DNA of 64,000 nucleotides from CAZFLM01 sp964519955 (GTDB lineage: Bacteria > Armatimonadota > Chthonomonadetes > Chthonomonadales > CAJBBX01): positions 1-64,000 of the forward strand of contig CAZFLM010000004.1 in NCBI GenBank assembly GCA_964519955.1, written 5' to 3'. The notes under the pieces are model-generated. The model searched no databases and was not told the origin of the DNA. It saw only the letters and a list, made by a program, of their open reading frames with translations. Shown here in pieces: positions 55,677 to 64,000 of the stretch. Each line of letters starts with the position of its first letter. Within the stretch, counting starts at the first letter, position 1. The position numbers and the translations under genes were made by a program.

Positions 55677-57270
55677 GACCTCGGGCCGCAGGGGCGGGTC
55701 CAGAACTGCCGTCGCCGTGGATATCGGCCTCACCGCCGTGCACGTGGCCGAGGTGGCCATCGGCGGCGATCGGGCACGCCTGCTGAAGCGCGCAAGCGCG
55801 CCCATCGTGCCGCCTTGGGACAACCTGGAAGCCTCGCGCGACAGTCTTGCGTCGGCCATCCGCGCCGCGATGGCGGGAGCCGGCATCCAGTCGCGCGATG
55901 TCGTCACGTGCCTGCCGCGGCGCCTGGTCACGCTCAAACATGCGCGGCTGCCGCACGGCTCTCCGGACCAGATCGCGGGAATGGTCCGGTTCGAGGCGCA
56001 GCAGTACATCCCGTTCCCCATCGACGAGGTGGTTCTAGACCACCGCATCGTGTCGGACGAGTCCGATGAGATGACGACCGCGCTCATCGCGGCCGCCAGG
56101 AAGCCTCTCGTCGACCAGTTCCTGGCGGTGTTCGACAAGGCGGACCTCAACGTTCAGCAGCTCTCGGTCAGCTCGCTCGCCCTGTCCGAGCATGTCCGCG
56201 CCGGCGCCGTTCCGATCGCGATCCTGCAGGTGGAGGCGGGCGAGATGGACATGGCCGTAGCCGCGGCGGGGCGCGTGCTCTTCAGCCGATCGGCCCTGCT
56301 GCCGGGCGACGGGACCGGTTTGGACATCCAGGGGCTCGCGGGCGAGGTGGTCCGCTCGCTGACCGCCTACCAAAACGAGTACCGCGCGCTGCCGGTGAGC
56401 CAGGTGCTGCTCGTAGGCGACCACAGGCTCGTGGACGACGCCGAGAGGGAACTGCAGGCGCTTGTCGAGACTCCGGTCAAGCGGCTGGTCAGCGAGCTGA
56501 TGCCCGCGCCGGACGCCGAGGCGCTCGACTATGCCACGGGTACCGGCCTCGCCCTCCAGCGCGACGGCGCCAGCATTGCCGGCGTGAACCTGGTGCCGCC
56601 GGAGCGGGAGGAGCGCAAGGTAGCCGCCCGGCGTCGGGTCCAAATGGGGCTCGCTCTCGCGGCCGCTCTGGTCGTGCTGGCGTTCGGGGGCACCACCCTG
56701 GCCCGCTCGCTGCAGGCACAACAGAAGGAGCGCGCTGATGCGCGCGCCGCAAATGCCAAGCTGCGGGTCATCGAAGAGCGACTGAAGTCGACCGGCCAGA
56801 AGTACGACGTCGTCGCCGCCAACCACAAGACGCTGACCGTCGGCCTGTGGCACAGCCGCCCCTCGGTCGACATCATCAAGGCGGTTAGCGACGCGGTGCC
56901 GAAGGACTCGGGCGTCTACCTCACGCAGCTCCAGTACGAACGAACCGGGAACGTCATCCTGCACGGCAGCGCGAAGAGCGAGACCGCCGCGACGGACTTC
57001 GTACTCGCCCTGCAGCGTACAGGCGCATTCGCAGACGTCCGCCTGGGCTACATCGGCGACGCCCAGTCCGACAACGCGCCTACCGCCGGGGGGCTCCCGG
57101 GACTGGGCAACGGTGCGGCGCGCCTCCAGGTCGCTGCGCGCATGAACTACATCATCAACTGCCGAATGGCCGCCCCGCCGGCCGACCAGGGCAAACAGGG
57201 GCCGCAAGGCGCAGGCGCAGGCAGCCAGGTCGCCTCGACCAACGCCGCAGCGGGAGGCAGCCAACCATGA
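55663..57270 (+). CDS. Fused PilM-PilN (GspL-like) assembly protein
   Basis: A 535-residue protein that joins two usual subunits. Residues ~1-320 form a PilM/GspL-cytoplasmic actin-like domain: SRTAVAVDIGLTAVHVAEV, RDVVTCLPRRLVTLKH, QYIPFPIDEVVLDHRI and QVLLVGDHRLVDDAER. A TM helix lies at ~330-350 (MGLALAAALVVLAFGGT), and a PilN/GspL-periplasmic ferredoxin-like part follows (LRVIEERLKSTGQKYD, PSVDIIKAVSDAVPKDSGVYL, GSAKSETAATDFVLALQRT). TTG at 55663 is chosen: GGGAGG lies five bases upstream and it overlaps gspK by 14 bases. GspL of type II systems has the same order of domains, so gspL would be a fair name. The Gln/Gly-rich tail is variable. Confidence 0.85.
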   Translation: MPIRETSGRRGGSRTAVAVDIGLTAVHVAEVAIGGDRARLLKRASAPIVPPWDNLEASRDSLASAIRAAMAGAGIQSRDVVTCLPRRLVTLKHARLPHGSPDQIAGMVRFEAQQYIPFPIDEVVLDHRIVSDESDEMTTALIAAARKPLVDQFLAVFDKADLNVQQLSVSSLALSEHVRAGAVPIAILQVEAGEMDMAVAAAGRVLFSRSALLPGDGTGLDIQGLAGEVVRSLTAYQNEYRALPVSQVLLVGDHRLVDDAERELQALVETPVKRLVSELMPAPDAEALDYATGTGLALQRDGASIAGVNLVPPEREERKVAARRRVQMGLALAAALVVLAFGGTTLARSLQAQQKERADARAANAKLRVIEERLKSTGQKYDVVAANHKTLTVGLWHSRPSVDIIKAVSDAVPKDSGVYLTQLQYERTGNVILHGSAKSETAATDFVLALQRTGAFADVRLGYIGDAQSDNAPTAGGLPGLGNGAARLQVAARMNYIINCRMAAPPADQGKQGPQGAGAGSQVASTNAAAGGSQP

Positions 57271-57827
57271 AGACGCTCTGGACCCAACGAACGCCAGGCG
57301 AGAAGCGCCTACTCGGCATCTGCGTGATCGTCATCGTGGTGGCGCTCTGGCTCGTGCTGAACCCGGCGGACAAGGGCGCCGTGAAGCTCCTCTCCTCGGC
57401 CGAGGCGGCCAAGCGCACCACGGAGGCGTTCGCCCGGGCGGACCAGATGCGGACCGACGAGGCGCGTCTGGAGCCGGAGATCGCCAAGCTCGCATTCGAC
57501 AAGCCGACCGCCCAACTGGTGCCGACGGTGGTGAAGACGCTCCAGGGCATGGCGAAGCAGTCTGACATCCACTTGCGCGAGATCAAACCGCTGCGCCCGA
57601 GGCGGTACGGTGAGCTGACCCGCATCCCGATCAGCGTGCGCTTCAGCACAGCAGCGTTCGGGCAGAGCGCGGTCGGCTTCCTCTACCGCGTGGAGGAGCC
57701 GGGCACGCGTATGGTGGTGGACAAGTTCACGATCACATCGCCGGATCCGAAGTCCCGCATCGTCGATGTGGAGGTGCAGGTGGCCCTCTACACGCGCGGG
57801 TCATCTGTGGGTGACGGCGGCGCATAG
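57267..57827 (+). CDS. GspM/PilO-like inner-membrane assembly protein
   Basis: A 186-residue protein with one TM segment (residues ~15-32, LLGICVIVIVVALWLVL), a coiled coil (LLSSAEAAKRTTEAFARADQ, TDEARLEPEIAKLAF) and a small ferredoxin-like periplasmic domain (LTRIPISVRFSTAAFGQ, RMVVDKFTITSPD). This is the layout of PilO and GspM, which partners PilN or GspL. Its ATG overlaps the previous stop (ATGA). In type II terms it would be GspM, in pilus terms PilO; the fused GspL-like gene before it supports either. Confidence 0.8.
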   Translation: MKTLWTQRTPGEKRLLGICVIVIVVALWLVLNPADKGAVKLLSSAEAAKRTTEAFARADQMRTDEARLEPEIAKLAFDKPTAQLVPTVVKTLQGMAKQSDIHLREIKPLRPRRYGELTRIPISVRFSTAAFGQSAVGFLYRVEEPGTRMVVDKFTITSPDPKSRIVDVEVQVALYTRGSSVGDGGA

Positions 57828-57877
57828 CCACTTGCCAGGACCGCTGTATGGTGCAGCAGACAAGAGCGAGGTTCGAG

Positions 57878-58666
57878 ATGAAGAGGCGAAAGAACCGGAA
57901 CTGGACGCCGGCCCTGATCGTTGTCGGCGCAGGATTGGTGGCCGCGGTCGTCTGGGCTCAAAACGGCAAACCCAACGCCGCTGGGCCCGCCAAGTCAGCC
58001 AAGGCAGTGGATGCGTCGCCGACGGTATCGGTGAAGGCCGCCGCCACGCGCAAGCCCCTGGCGTACTACACGGGCGGGGTTCGTGCCGATCTGTTCGTGC
58101 CGCCGGACACGCAGGCGCCGGTCATCAAGACGCCGCCGCCGGCTCCCCCTGCCCTTGCCCCGGCCCCCGTCAACCCGTTCGTCGACTATGGCTACACGGG
58201 GTCCATCGCGATGGGCGATCAGTTCGTGGCCTTGATCGAGAACGTCAAGACCAAGGAGGGCCAGTACCTGAAGATCGGCGATCCCTTCCTCGGCGGGACG
58301 GTCGCCCAGATCACGGACCGCTCGGTGCAGATCAGCCTCGCCGGCAAGATGGAAACGCTGGCGAAAGGCGAGGACTATAAGCTGGTGCCCCTCGACCGGA
58401 ACGCTCCGAGCCTGAGCAACCAGCCCGGGCAGCCGGGACAGCCTGGACAGCCCGGCGGGCCAGGCGCCCCCGGCGTCGCGGGCCCGGCAGGCCCGATGGG
58501 CGCTGCGATGGGCGGCGGCGGAATGGGCAGCGGCCGCATGCAGGCGTTCATGCAGAACCTGACGCCCGAACAGCAGCAGCGCTTCCAGCAGCGGATGCTC
58601 AACCGCCAGTTCGATGGCGGCAACCGGGGCAACCGCGGCGGACGGCGCGGCGGATTCGGGGGATAG
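57878..58666 (+). CDS. GspC/PilP-like periplasmic protein with collagen-like tail
   Basis: A 262-residue protein. The ATG at 57878 is chosen for GAGG six bases upstream. It has a TM anchor (residues ~11-28, TPALIVVGAGLVAAVVWA), a Pro-rich linker (TPPPAPPALAPAPVNPFVD) and a homology-region-like beta domain (SIAMGDQFVALIENVKTKE, LKIGDPFLGGTVAQITDRS), as in GspC or PilP, which contact the secretin. The C-terminal part has Gly-Pro repeats (QPGQPGQPGQPGGPGAPG, 18 residues) and an Arg/Gly tail (RGNRGGRRGGFGG). It sits directly before the secretin gene, the usual place for this partner. Confidence 0.8.
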   Translation: MKRRKNRNWTPALIVVGAGLVAAVVWAQNGKPNAAGPAKSAKAVDASPTVSVKAAATRKPLAYYTGGVRADLFVPPDTQAPVIKTPPPAPPALAPAPVNPFVDYGYTGSIAMGDQFVALIENVKTKEGQYLKIGDPFLGGTVAQITDRSVQISLAGKMETLAKGEDYKLVPLDRNAPSLSNQPGQPGQPGQPGGPGAPGVAGPAGPMGAAMGGGGMGSGRMQAFMQNLTPEQQQRFQQRMLNRQFDGGNRGNRGGRRGGFGG

Positions 58667-58669
58667 GCC

Positions 58670-61600
58670 ATGAGACGAGCACCCAACGCGAGACGGACGG
58701 AGAACGCCATGACAATACTGATGCGCCTCGGTTGCTGGGTCGGCGTGCTTGGCCTGTTTGCATCGCTCGCTGCGCCACTGCCCGCAGCCGCCCAGTCCGA
58801 CAAGGCGGCGCAGGATGGCAAGAAGCGACAGACCAAGACCGCGACCACGCAGCACACCAAGGGCAAGCGCCGGTCTGGCGACCACGCGAACCGATCCGTG
58901 AACCAGGCGCAGAGCGGCAGTTCCGGGGGGCTCAAGGTCGTGCCGATGTCTCAAGGCGGCGCGCCCACCCGCGGGGTGCCTGCGCCAGCAGGTCCGGCTG
59001 CCGCTCCCGGCGGGGCTCCACCGGCAGGCGCCCCGGGCGCTCCCAACGGCGCGCCTGCACCAGGGCCCGCCGGGGCTCCCGGTGGTCCGCCTCCGGGCGG
59101 CCCCGGCGGTGCGCCCCCAGGTGGTCTGCCACCCATGCCGTCCGGCACGATGCAGATCGGCGGCCCCGCGCCGTCCGGATCCATGCCGGCGATGTCGCCA
59201 GGTGGCATGATCACGATGGACTTCCGCGGCTCCGACATCGCGAACGTGCTGAAGTTCTTCGCGATGGCAGCGGGCTGGCAGGTCGTGCCGGACGCCAGCC
59301 TCACCGGCCCGGTTACGATCATTAGCCCGAAGCCGCTGACGCTCGACCAAGCGTTCCAGGTCCTCCAATCTACGCTGGAGGTCCGCGGGTTCAGTGGACA
59401 GCTCGAGAAGCGCGGCGAGGTGTCGATCCTGAAGATCGTGCCGCTCGAGCGCGCGGTCCAGTCGACGACGCTGATCAGCAAGGACCCCAATGGGGGCAGC
59501 CCCGACGAACTGAAGAACCAGGTGATTACTCAGGTGATCCCGATCGAGAACGTCGATGCCGGCACCCTGGGCCGCGAGCTGCGCGAGCTGATCAACAAGG
59601 GCGCCAGCCTCGTCGCCAGCACGGGCACGAACGCGCTCATCGTGACCGACACCGCCAACAACGTCCGGCGGATCGTCGACCTGGTGGGCGTGCTCGACAA
59701 GACGGCCAGCAACACGGACATCCGCATCTTCCAGCTCAAGCACGCCGACGCCACGGATGTCTCGAACGCCATCACCAACCTCTTCCGGCAGATGCTGAGC
59801 CGCGGGCGCGGATCGGGCGCCGCGGGGCAACCGGGGCAGCCGGGCCAGCCGGGCATGGTGGTGAACCCAGGCGGGCAGCCGGGCCAGCCCGCCGCGTCCG
59901 CGGACCGCGCAGCCATCATCGCGACGCCGGATACGCGCACGAACTCCGTGCTTGTTGTGGCCTCCACGGACAACATGAAGCGGGCCGAGGAGATCATCAA
60001 CAAGCTGGATGACGCTCAGTCGTCGGCGCTGCAGACCAAGGTCATCAAGCTGCAGTATACGGACTCCGACGCGGCCGCCGATACCATCAACTCGGTCCTC
60101 TCCGGCACGACGCCGCAGCGGAGCAGTTCGGGCTTCGGTGGTGGGGCGAGCTTCTTCGCACGCGTGTTCGGCGGCGGCGGCATGGGCGGCGGCGGCGGAA
60201 CGCAGAGCAGCAACCCGTTCGCCAAGGTCGTATCGAACGCCAGAACCAACTCGCTCATCGCCACGGCCACAGACGAGTGGATGACCCGCATCGACGACCT
60301 GGTCAAGGAGCTGGACGTCCAGGTCAAGTCGGAGACGACGACGTTCGTCATCCCGCTCAAGAACGCGCAGGCGCAGGATCTGGCCTCCGTGCTCAGCCAG
60401 GCGTTCGGTACTGGCTCGTCGGGCGGCGGCTACTACAACCCCTATGGTGGCGGCTACAGCATCTTCGGCACCCCCAACACCCAGAGGGCCAACCGCCAGG
60501 CCATCAACCGGCGGCAGACAAGCAGTTCGCGCGCCGCCGCTACGAGCAGGGCCGCGGCTGCCGGCAGCGCCTCGCAGCCTGGCGCGGTCGTCCACGGCAC
60601 CATGACGAGCGGCGGGTTCATTCCGGACGGTCAGGCAACAGCCGAAGCGGAAGAAGACGCACCGGACTCGCGCCAGTTCGTGTTCGGTGGGTACGGCGGA
60701 TACGGGTACGGCCGGGGGCAGCAGGGGACGCCGCAGTACGGCCGCGGCGCACAGGGCAACTACGTCAACCTGCTGCAACTGCGCCAGAACGTCGGGGTCA
60801 CCGCCGACCTGGGCAGCAACAGCCTGGTCATCACCACGACGCCCGACAACCTGACGGCGATCCGCGAGATCATCGAGTCCCTCGACATCGTGCCGCGCCA
60901 GGTAATGATCGAGGTCATCATCGCTGAGGCGACGCTGGACTCCGCACAGAAGCTCGGATTCCAGTTCGACGCCAAGGGCATCGGCAAGATCCTGGGCACG
61001 GGCATCGCGCAGAGCGGCTCGAGCAACTTCCCGCTCGGAACCGCGGGCACCGCGTCCAGCAACATCTCGTCGCCCATCCAGCCCGGCGCCCAGTACGGCA
61101 TCCAGGCGGACAACGGCCGGTTCAACGCGCTGGTGCAGGCCCTCAATACTGACAGCAAGGTCCGCGTGCTCTCGACGCCGAAGGTCTTCACCTCGAACAA
61201 CCAGCAGGCGACCATCGACATCGTCACGCACGTGCCCTACGCGACAAGCTCCTACACAGGCGGCCTGAACGTGGGCAGCTCAGTCAGCTACAGCTACCTC
61301 GACCTCGGCGTGACGCTGGACGTGACGCCGCGCATCACGAATGACGGGCGTGTCACGATCGACGTGATGGCCACCACGAGCGATCTGGTCGGGTTCGACA
61401 GCGTGCAGCAGAGCGTCGACACATCCGGCCGCGTCACGAACACTCCGGCGCCGCGCTGGTCGGAGCGATCGACCGACACCTCGGTGAGCGTGAAGGACGG
61501 CGAGATCGTCGCGCTGGGCGGCATGATGCGCGAGAACACCAACATCTCCGCCAACAAGGTGCCGCTGCTCGGAGACATCCCGCTCCTGGGGTCGCTCTTC

Positions 61601-61846
61601 CGCTCCACCACCAGGACTACGGGCAAGACCGAGCTGATGATCTTTATGGTGCCGCACGTGGTCGACGCCGAGCGCGACGTGCGGACCATGGTCGAGCAGC
61701 AGTCGACGGGCATACGCACGAGCTTCCCGCAACTCGACAAGGACTACCCGTTCCTCAAGCCGCAGGCTCCGCTCGCCCCGAACGGCAGCAGGAAGCCGGT
61801 GCAGACAACGCCCCCGACCGATCAGGGCGGCCAAACCAAGCCCTAG
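58670..61846 (+). CDS. gspD: Outer-membrane secretin GspD
   Basis: Forms the multimeric outer-membrane channel. The 1058-residue protein has a signal peptide (LGCWVGVLGLFASLAAPLPAAA); an ATG at 58709 is an alternative start. A Gly/Pro-rich segment (residues ~85-165) is followed by an STN/N0-like domain (~180-245), and four secretin_N-type repeats, two with Gly-rich inserts (GGGASFFARVFGGGGMGGG and GGGYYNPYGGGYSIFG). The secretin core (~750-1010) ends in the signature VPLLGDIPLLGSLFRSTT and ELMIFMVPHVV. It is larger than common GspD (~650-700 residues). It follows the GspC/PilP gene after 3 bases and ends the operon before a strong terminator. Confidence 0.95.
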   Translation: MRRAPNARRTENAMTILMRLGCWVGVLGLFASLAAPLPAAAQSDKAAQDGKKRQTKTATTQHTKGKRRSGDHANRSVNQAQSGSSGGLKVVPMSQGGAPTRGVPAPAGPAAAPGGAPPAGAPGAPNGAPAPGPAGAPGGPPPGGPGGAPPGGLPPMPSGTMQIGGPAPSGSMPAMSPGGMITMDFRGSDIANVLKFFAMAAGWQVVPDASLTGPVTIISPKPLTLDQAFQVLQSTLEVRGFSGQLEKRGEVSILKIVPLERAVQSTTLISKDPNGGSPDELKNQVITQVIPIENVDAGTLGRELRELINKGASLVASTGTNALIVTDTANNVRRIVDLVGVLDKTASNTDIRIFQLKHADATDVSNAITNLFRQMLSRGRGSGAAGQPGQPGQPGMVVNPGGQPGQPAASADRAAIIATPDTRTNSVLVVASTDNMKRAEEIINKLDDAQSSALQTKVIKLQYTDSDAAADTINSVLSGTTPQRSSSGFGGGASFFARVFGGGGMGGGGGTQSSNPFAKVVSNARTNSLIATATDEWMTRIDDLVKELDVQVKSETTTFVIPLKNAQAQDLASVLSQAFGTGSSGGGYYNPYGGGYSIFGTPNTQRANRQAINRRQTSSSRAAATSRAAAAGSASQPGAVVHGTMTSGGFIPDGQATAEAEEDAPDSRQFVFGGYGGYGYGRGQQGTPQYGRGAQGNYVNLLQLRQNVGVTADLGSNSLVITTTPDNLTAIREIIESLDIVPRQVMIEVIIAEATLDSAQKLGFQFDAKGIGKILGTGIAQSGSSNFPLGTAGTASSNISSPIQPGAQYGIQADNGRFNALVQALNTDSKVRVLSTPKVFTSNNQQATIDIVTHVPYATSSYTGGLNVGSSVSYSYLDLGVTLDVTPRITNDGRVTIDVMATTSDLVGFDSVQQSVDTSGRVTNTPAPRWSERSTDTSVSVKDGEIVALGGMMRENTNISANKVPLLGDIPLLGSLFRSTTRTTGKTELMIFMVPHVVDAERDVRTMVEQQSTGIRTSFPQLDKDYPFLKPQAPLAPNGSRKPVQTTPPTDQGGQTKP

Positions 61847-61865
61847 AAGCAGCACGGTCGCGAGC

Positions 61866-61898
61866 GGAGGCCCATCCGGCACGTTCGGATGGGCCTCC
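61866..61898. terminator. Terminator of the secretion operon, shared with recQ
   Basis: GGAGGCCCATCCG and CGGATGGGCCTCC form a perfect 13-bp stem with a 7-base loop, 19 bases after the secretin stop. CGCGTTTGTG follows on the plus strand. It also lies 35 bases beyond the recQ stop on the minus strand. Confidence 0.8.
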
Positions 61899-61933
61899 CG
61901 CGTTTGTGGGCCGGTCCTGACCGACCAGGACGC

Positions 61934-63961
61934 TCAAACCGGCCCGCCATGCCGCAGCGCTTGCGCCCCGCTCGGCGTGAGCGCGACCACGCGTTGGCCG
62001 TCATGCTCCTCCAGCGATAGCTCGCCCCGCTCGATCAGCCGGGTCACCACGGCCAGGACCTGCCCACTCCCCTTCCCTCGCATCACCCCGTACTCACCCA
62101 CGTGCGCCAGGTACGCCGGCGTCGAAAGGGCGCCCACCAGCAGGCCCGCAAGATCCGCTGGCCCGAGACGGTGCGGCAGCGAGGCCACGCACCGCAGCAC
62201 CGTCAGCGCCACCTGATCGAGAGGCTCGTGACGGGCATGGGGGCGGCGGGTGTCGCCTCTCGCAGCCGGAGACCGCGCAGCCACTGGCGTGACCCCGCGG
62301 CAGTTGTCGCACACGCCGCACGGAGGAGGCGCCACGTCGCCAAAGTGCCGGGCGATCTCGATGTGGCGGCAGGCTCGGCTCGCGACGTACGCATCCACCG
62401 TCTCCACTCGGGCCGTCGCCGCGTCGTGGTACGCGGTTAGCAGGCCGTCGAGGTGTGCCCTCGCCTCGGGTGTCGGCTGAGGCCGCTCCAGCAGCATCTC
62501 GCGAGCCGATCCGCGGTAGCCGATCCAGCCGGCCTCCTCCGCCGAGATCAGGAATGCCTCGACTCCGCGCGTCGGCAGGCCCAGGGTCTCGGCGGCCGCC
62601 TCGATGGGGTGGTCGAGCCATCCGCCGTCGGCAGGACACAGGCGCTCCAGGAGGGTGGCGATCTGGGGCGTCTCATCGAGGGCCGGCCGGCGCGGCGAGC
62701 GCCGCACGGAGACCGCCACGGGCGCATCATGGAGGCGCCGCAGCAGCCCGGCACGGACCAGGAACGCCAGACACACGCGCGCCGGCACCGGGTCGTAGCC
62801 TGTCCCCCGGCACACGTCGTCGAGCGCGACTAGGCCCCCACCCGTCTCCAACAGCGCGCCAGCAGCACGATAGACTGCAGCCATCGCCGAGCGCGTCGGG
62901 CACCCCAGCAGCGCCACTCGGCCAGCCGCCTCGAGGTCGCCGGGCGCGGTCAGCAGCACGCAGCGCGACGGCAGCCCATCGCGCCCCGCCCGCCCGATCT
63001 CCTGAGCGTAGCTCTCCAGGCACCCCGGCGCGTCGAAGTGGACCACAAACCGCACGTCGGGCGCATCGATACCCAGACCGAAGGCCACGGTGGCCACCAT
63101 GACGCGGACGGCGCCTGTGTTGAAGGCCGTCTGGGCCACCTCGCGGGCCTCCTTGTCCATGCCGGCGTGGTAATGCCCCGCCGCGACGCCGCTCTTGCAC
63201 AGTGTTCCGGCCAGATCCTCGGCCCGCTTCCGCGCGGACACGTAGACCAGGCCCCGTCCATCGGTCTCGGCGCAGATGCCCTGCAGGGCCCGCCGCTTGT
63301 CCGCCGGTCCGGCGCACCGCGCGACCTCCAGGCGCAGGTTTGGGCGGCACACCGACTGCCGCACGGTAGTGAACCGAACGCCGAGCGAGTGGCCGATGTC
63401 CTCCTCGGTCGCCCGCGTGGCCGTCGCCGTCAGCGCGAGCACCGGCGGCCGGCCGATGGCGTTCAGCCCGATGCCGAGCGAGGAGTAGTCGGGTCGGAAG
63501 TCATGCCCCCAGAGGCTCACGCAATGCGCCTCGTCCACCACGAAGAGCGAGGGCCGTGCTCGTGCGATGCGGTGGAGGAAGCGAAGCTGGCGCATGCGCT
63601 CCGGGGCCGCGTAGACCAGCCGGGCGGAGCCCGTCGAGATGGCCCGCAGGCGACGGTCCAGTTCGGCGCCGTCCAGGCCGCTGTGGAGGGAGGTCGCCAT
63701 GCGCGCCAGAGCGGGCGGAAGCCGGTCGATCTGGTCCTTCATCAGGGCGACGAGCGGGGTGACTACGATGGTGCAGCCGGGGAGGAGCGCCGCGGGAAGC
63801 TGGTAGCAGAGCGACTTGCCGGAACCGGTGGGCATGACGGCGAGCACGTTGTCGCCGCGCATCACGCCGTCCAGCACCTCGCGCTGGCCAGGGCGGAAGT
63901 CCGCGAAGCCGAACACCCGGTGCAAGGCCGCCGTGATCTCAGTAGAGGAAGCCGGTTCCAC
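61934..63961 (-). CDS. recQ: ATP-dependent DNA helicase RecQ
   Basis: 3'-5' helicase of recombination and replication-fork repair. The 675-residue protein has motif 0 FADFRPGQREVL, Walker A VMPTGSGKSLCYQLPA, motif II VVDEAHCVSLWGHDFRPDY, motif III LTATATRATEEDI and motif VI QEIGRAGRDG. The zinc site follows as RACRHIEIARHF with CGVCDNCRG. A C-terminal extension (~residues 590-675) contains winged-helix-like parts (LAHVGEYGVMRGKGSGQV) and may include a degenerate HRDC. The DEAH motif VSLWG varies from the usual ISQWG. GTG at 63961 follows GGAGG at nine bases. Confidence 0.95.
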   Translation of the reverse strand: MEPASSTEITAALHRVFGFADFRPGQREVLDGVMRGDNVLAVMPTGSGKSLCYQLPAALLPGCTIVVTPLVALMKDQIDRLPPALARMATSLHSGLDGAELDRRLRAISTGSARLVYAAPERMRQLRFLHRIARARPSLFVVDEAHCVSLWGHDFRPDYSSLGIGLNAIGRPPVLALTATATRATEEDIGHSLGVRFTTVRQSVCRPNLRLEVARCAGPADKRRALQGICAETDGRGLVYVSARKRAEDLAGTLCKSGVAAGHYHAGMDKEAREVAQTAFNTGAVRVMVATVAFGLGIDAPDVRFVVHFDAPGCLESYAQEIGRAGRDGLPSRCVLLTAPGDLEAAGRVALLGCPTRSAMAAVYRAAGALLETGGGLVALDDVCRGTGYDPVPARVCLAFLVRAGLLRRLHDAPVAVSVRRSPRRPALDETPQIATLLERLCPADGGWLDHPIEAAAETLGLPTRGVEAFLISAEEAGWIGYRGSAREMLLERPQPTPEARAHLDGLLTAYHDAATARVETVDAYVASRACRHIEIARHFGDVAPPPCGVCDNCRGVTPVAARSPAARGDTRRPHARHEPLDQVALTVLRCVASLPHRLGPADLAGLLVGALSTPAYLAHVGEYGVMRGKGSGQVLAVVTRLIERGELSLEEHDGQRVVALTPSGAQALRHGGPV

Positions 63962-64000
63962 CTCGATCCGCCTCCACAGCCGTCTGGGGAAGTGAGAGCG

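Noticed and set aside
57995..61231. A 1078-codon open frame on the minus strand opposite gspD and its neighbours
   Set aside because: It is antisense to the secretin, has no family motif, and the plus strand carries clear secretin domains and normal operon spacing; open antisense frames are common in GC-rich DNA.

Overview
The window reads as chromosomal DNA from a GC-rich, diderm bacterium with about fifty-five closely packed genes. The best guess for its lineage is Armatimonadota or a neighbouring deep-branching Terrabacteria group. That guess rests on three things seen together: a sigma factor very close to SigH/Spo0H of spore formers, a complete outer-membrane secretin operon of type II secretion/type IV pilus kind, and a standalone protein built from homing-endonuclease-associated repeats. 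It is inference and not proven by the window. Recurrent features are TTG and GTG starts behind strong GGAGG sites, stop/start overlaps (ATGA, TGATG), and sigma-70-like promoters of the TTGAC-17-TATNNT type.

Bases 1-4300 carry a tight plus-strand run: the 3' part of a class I fumarase, a TauE/SafE anion exporter, a GNAT acetyltransferase, a PfkB-type 6-phosphofructokinase and a beta-propeller lipoprotein. On the other strand lie ftsH and tilS. Next come a nitrilase-family amidase, tRNA-Thr(UGU), a SigH-like sigma factor, mnmE and pcrA. Between 13.9 and 16.8 kb is a tandem duplication of a two-gene unit (predicted outer-membrane protein plus lipoprotein), followed by rodA, a zinc-phospholipase-like/MORN fusion, a glycerophosphodiesterase, a B12-binding radical SAM protein and an MFS-HEAT fusion. 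From 26 to 31.7 kb are the repeat protein with a long leader, a nearly leaderless small gene behind a perfect consensus promoter, argS, a CBS-DUF1385 fusion and rpmB.

From 31.8 to 37.5 kb two large secreted proteins, probably carbohydrate-active, sit beside an ASCH-domain gene. From 37.5 to 43 kb is a six-gene unit: an ABC importer of the nitrate/taurine class whose binding protein is fused to an OmpA peptidoglycan-binding domain, plus three uncharacterised proteins. Then come a VapBC-type toxin-antitoxin pair, a CsgG-like/VWA pair and a zinc alcohol dehydrogenase.

From 48.3 to 61.9 kb an eleven-component secretion/pilus operon runs gspE-F-G-H-I-J-K, a fused PilM-PilN (GspL-like) protein, PilO/GspM, PilP/GspC and the secretin GspD. 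It makes the motor, platform, pseudopilus, inner-membrane assembly complex and outer-membrane pore; no prepilin peptidase is in the window. Exactly at the gspF stop codon the operon is interrupted by a 486-bp element: a four-helix-bundle (S23/IVP family) gene flanked by inverted arrays of the heptamer TAGCGAG. The design resembles the intervening sequences of 23S rRNA genes, and it is the most striking object in the window. A recQ gene closes the window on the minus strand.
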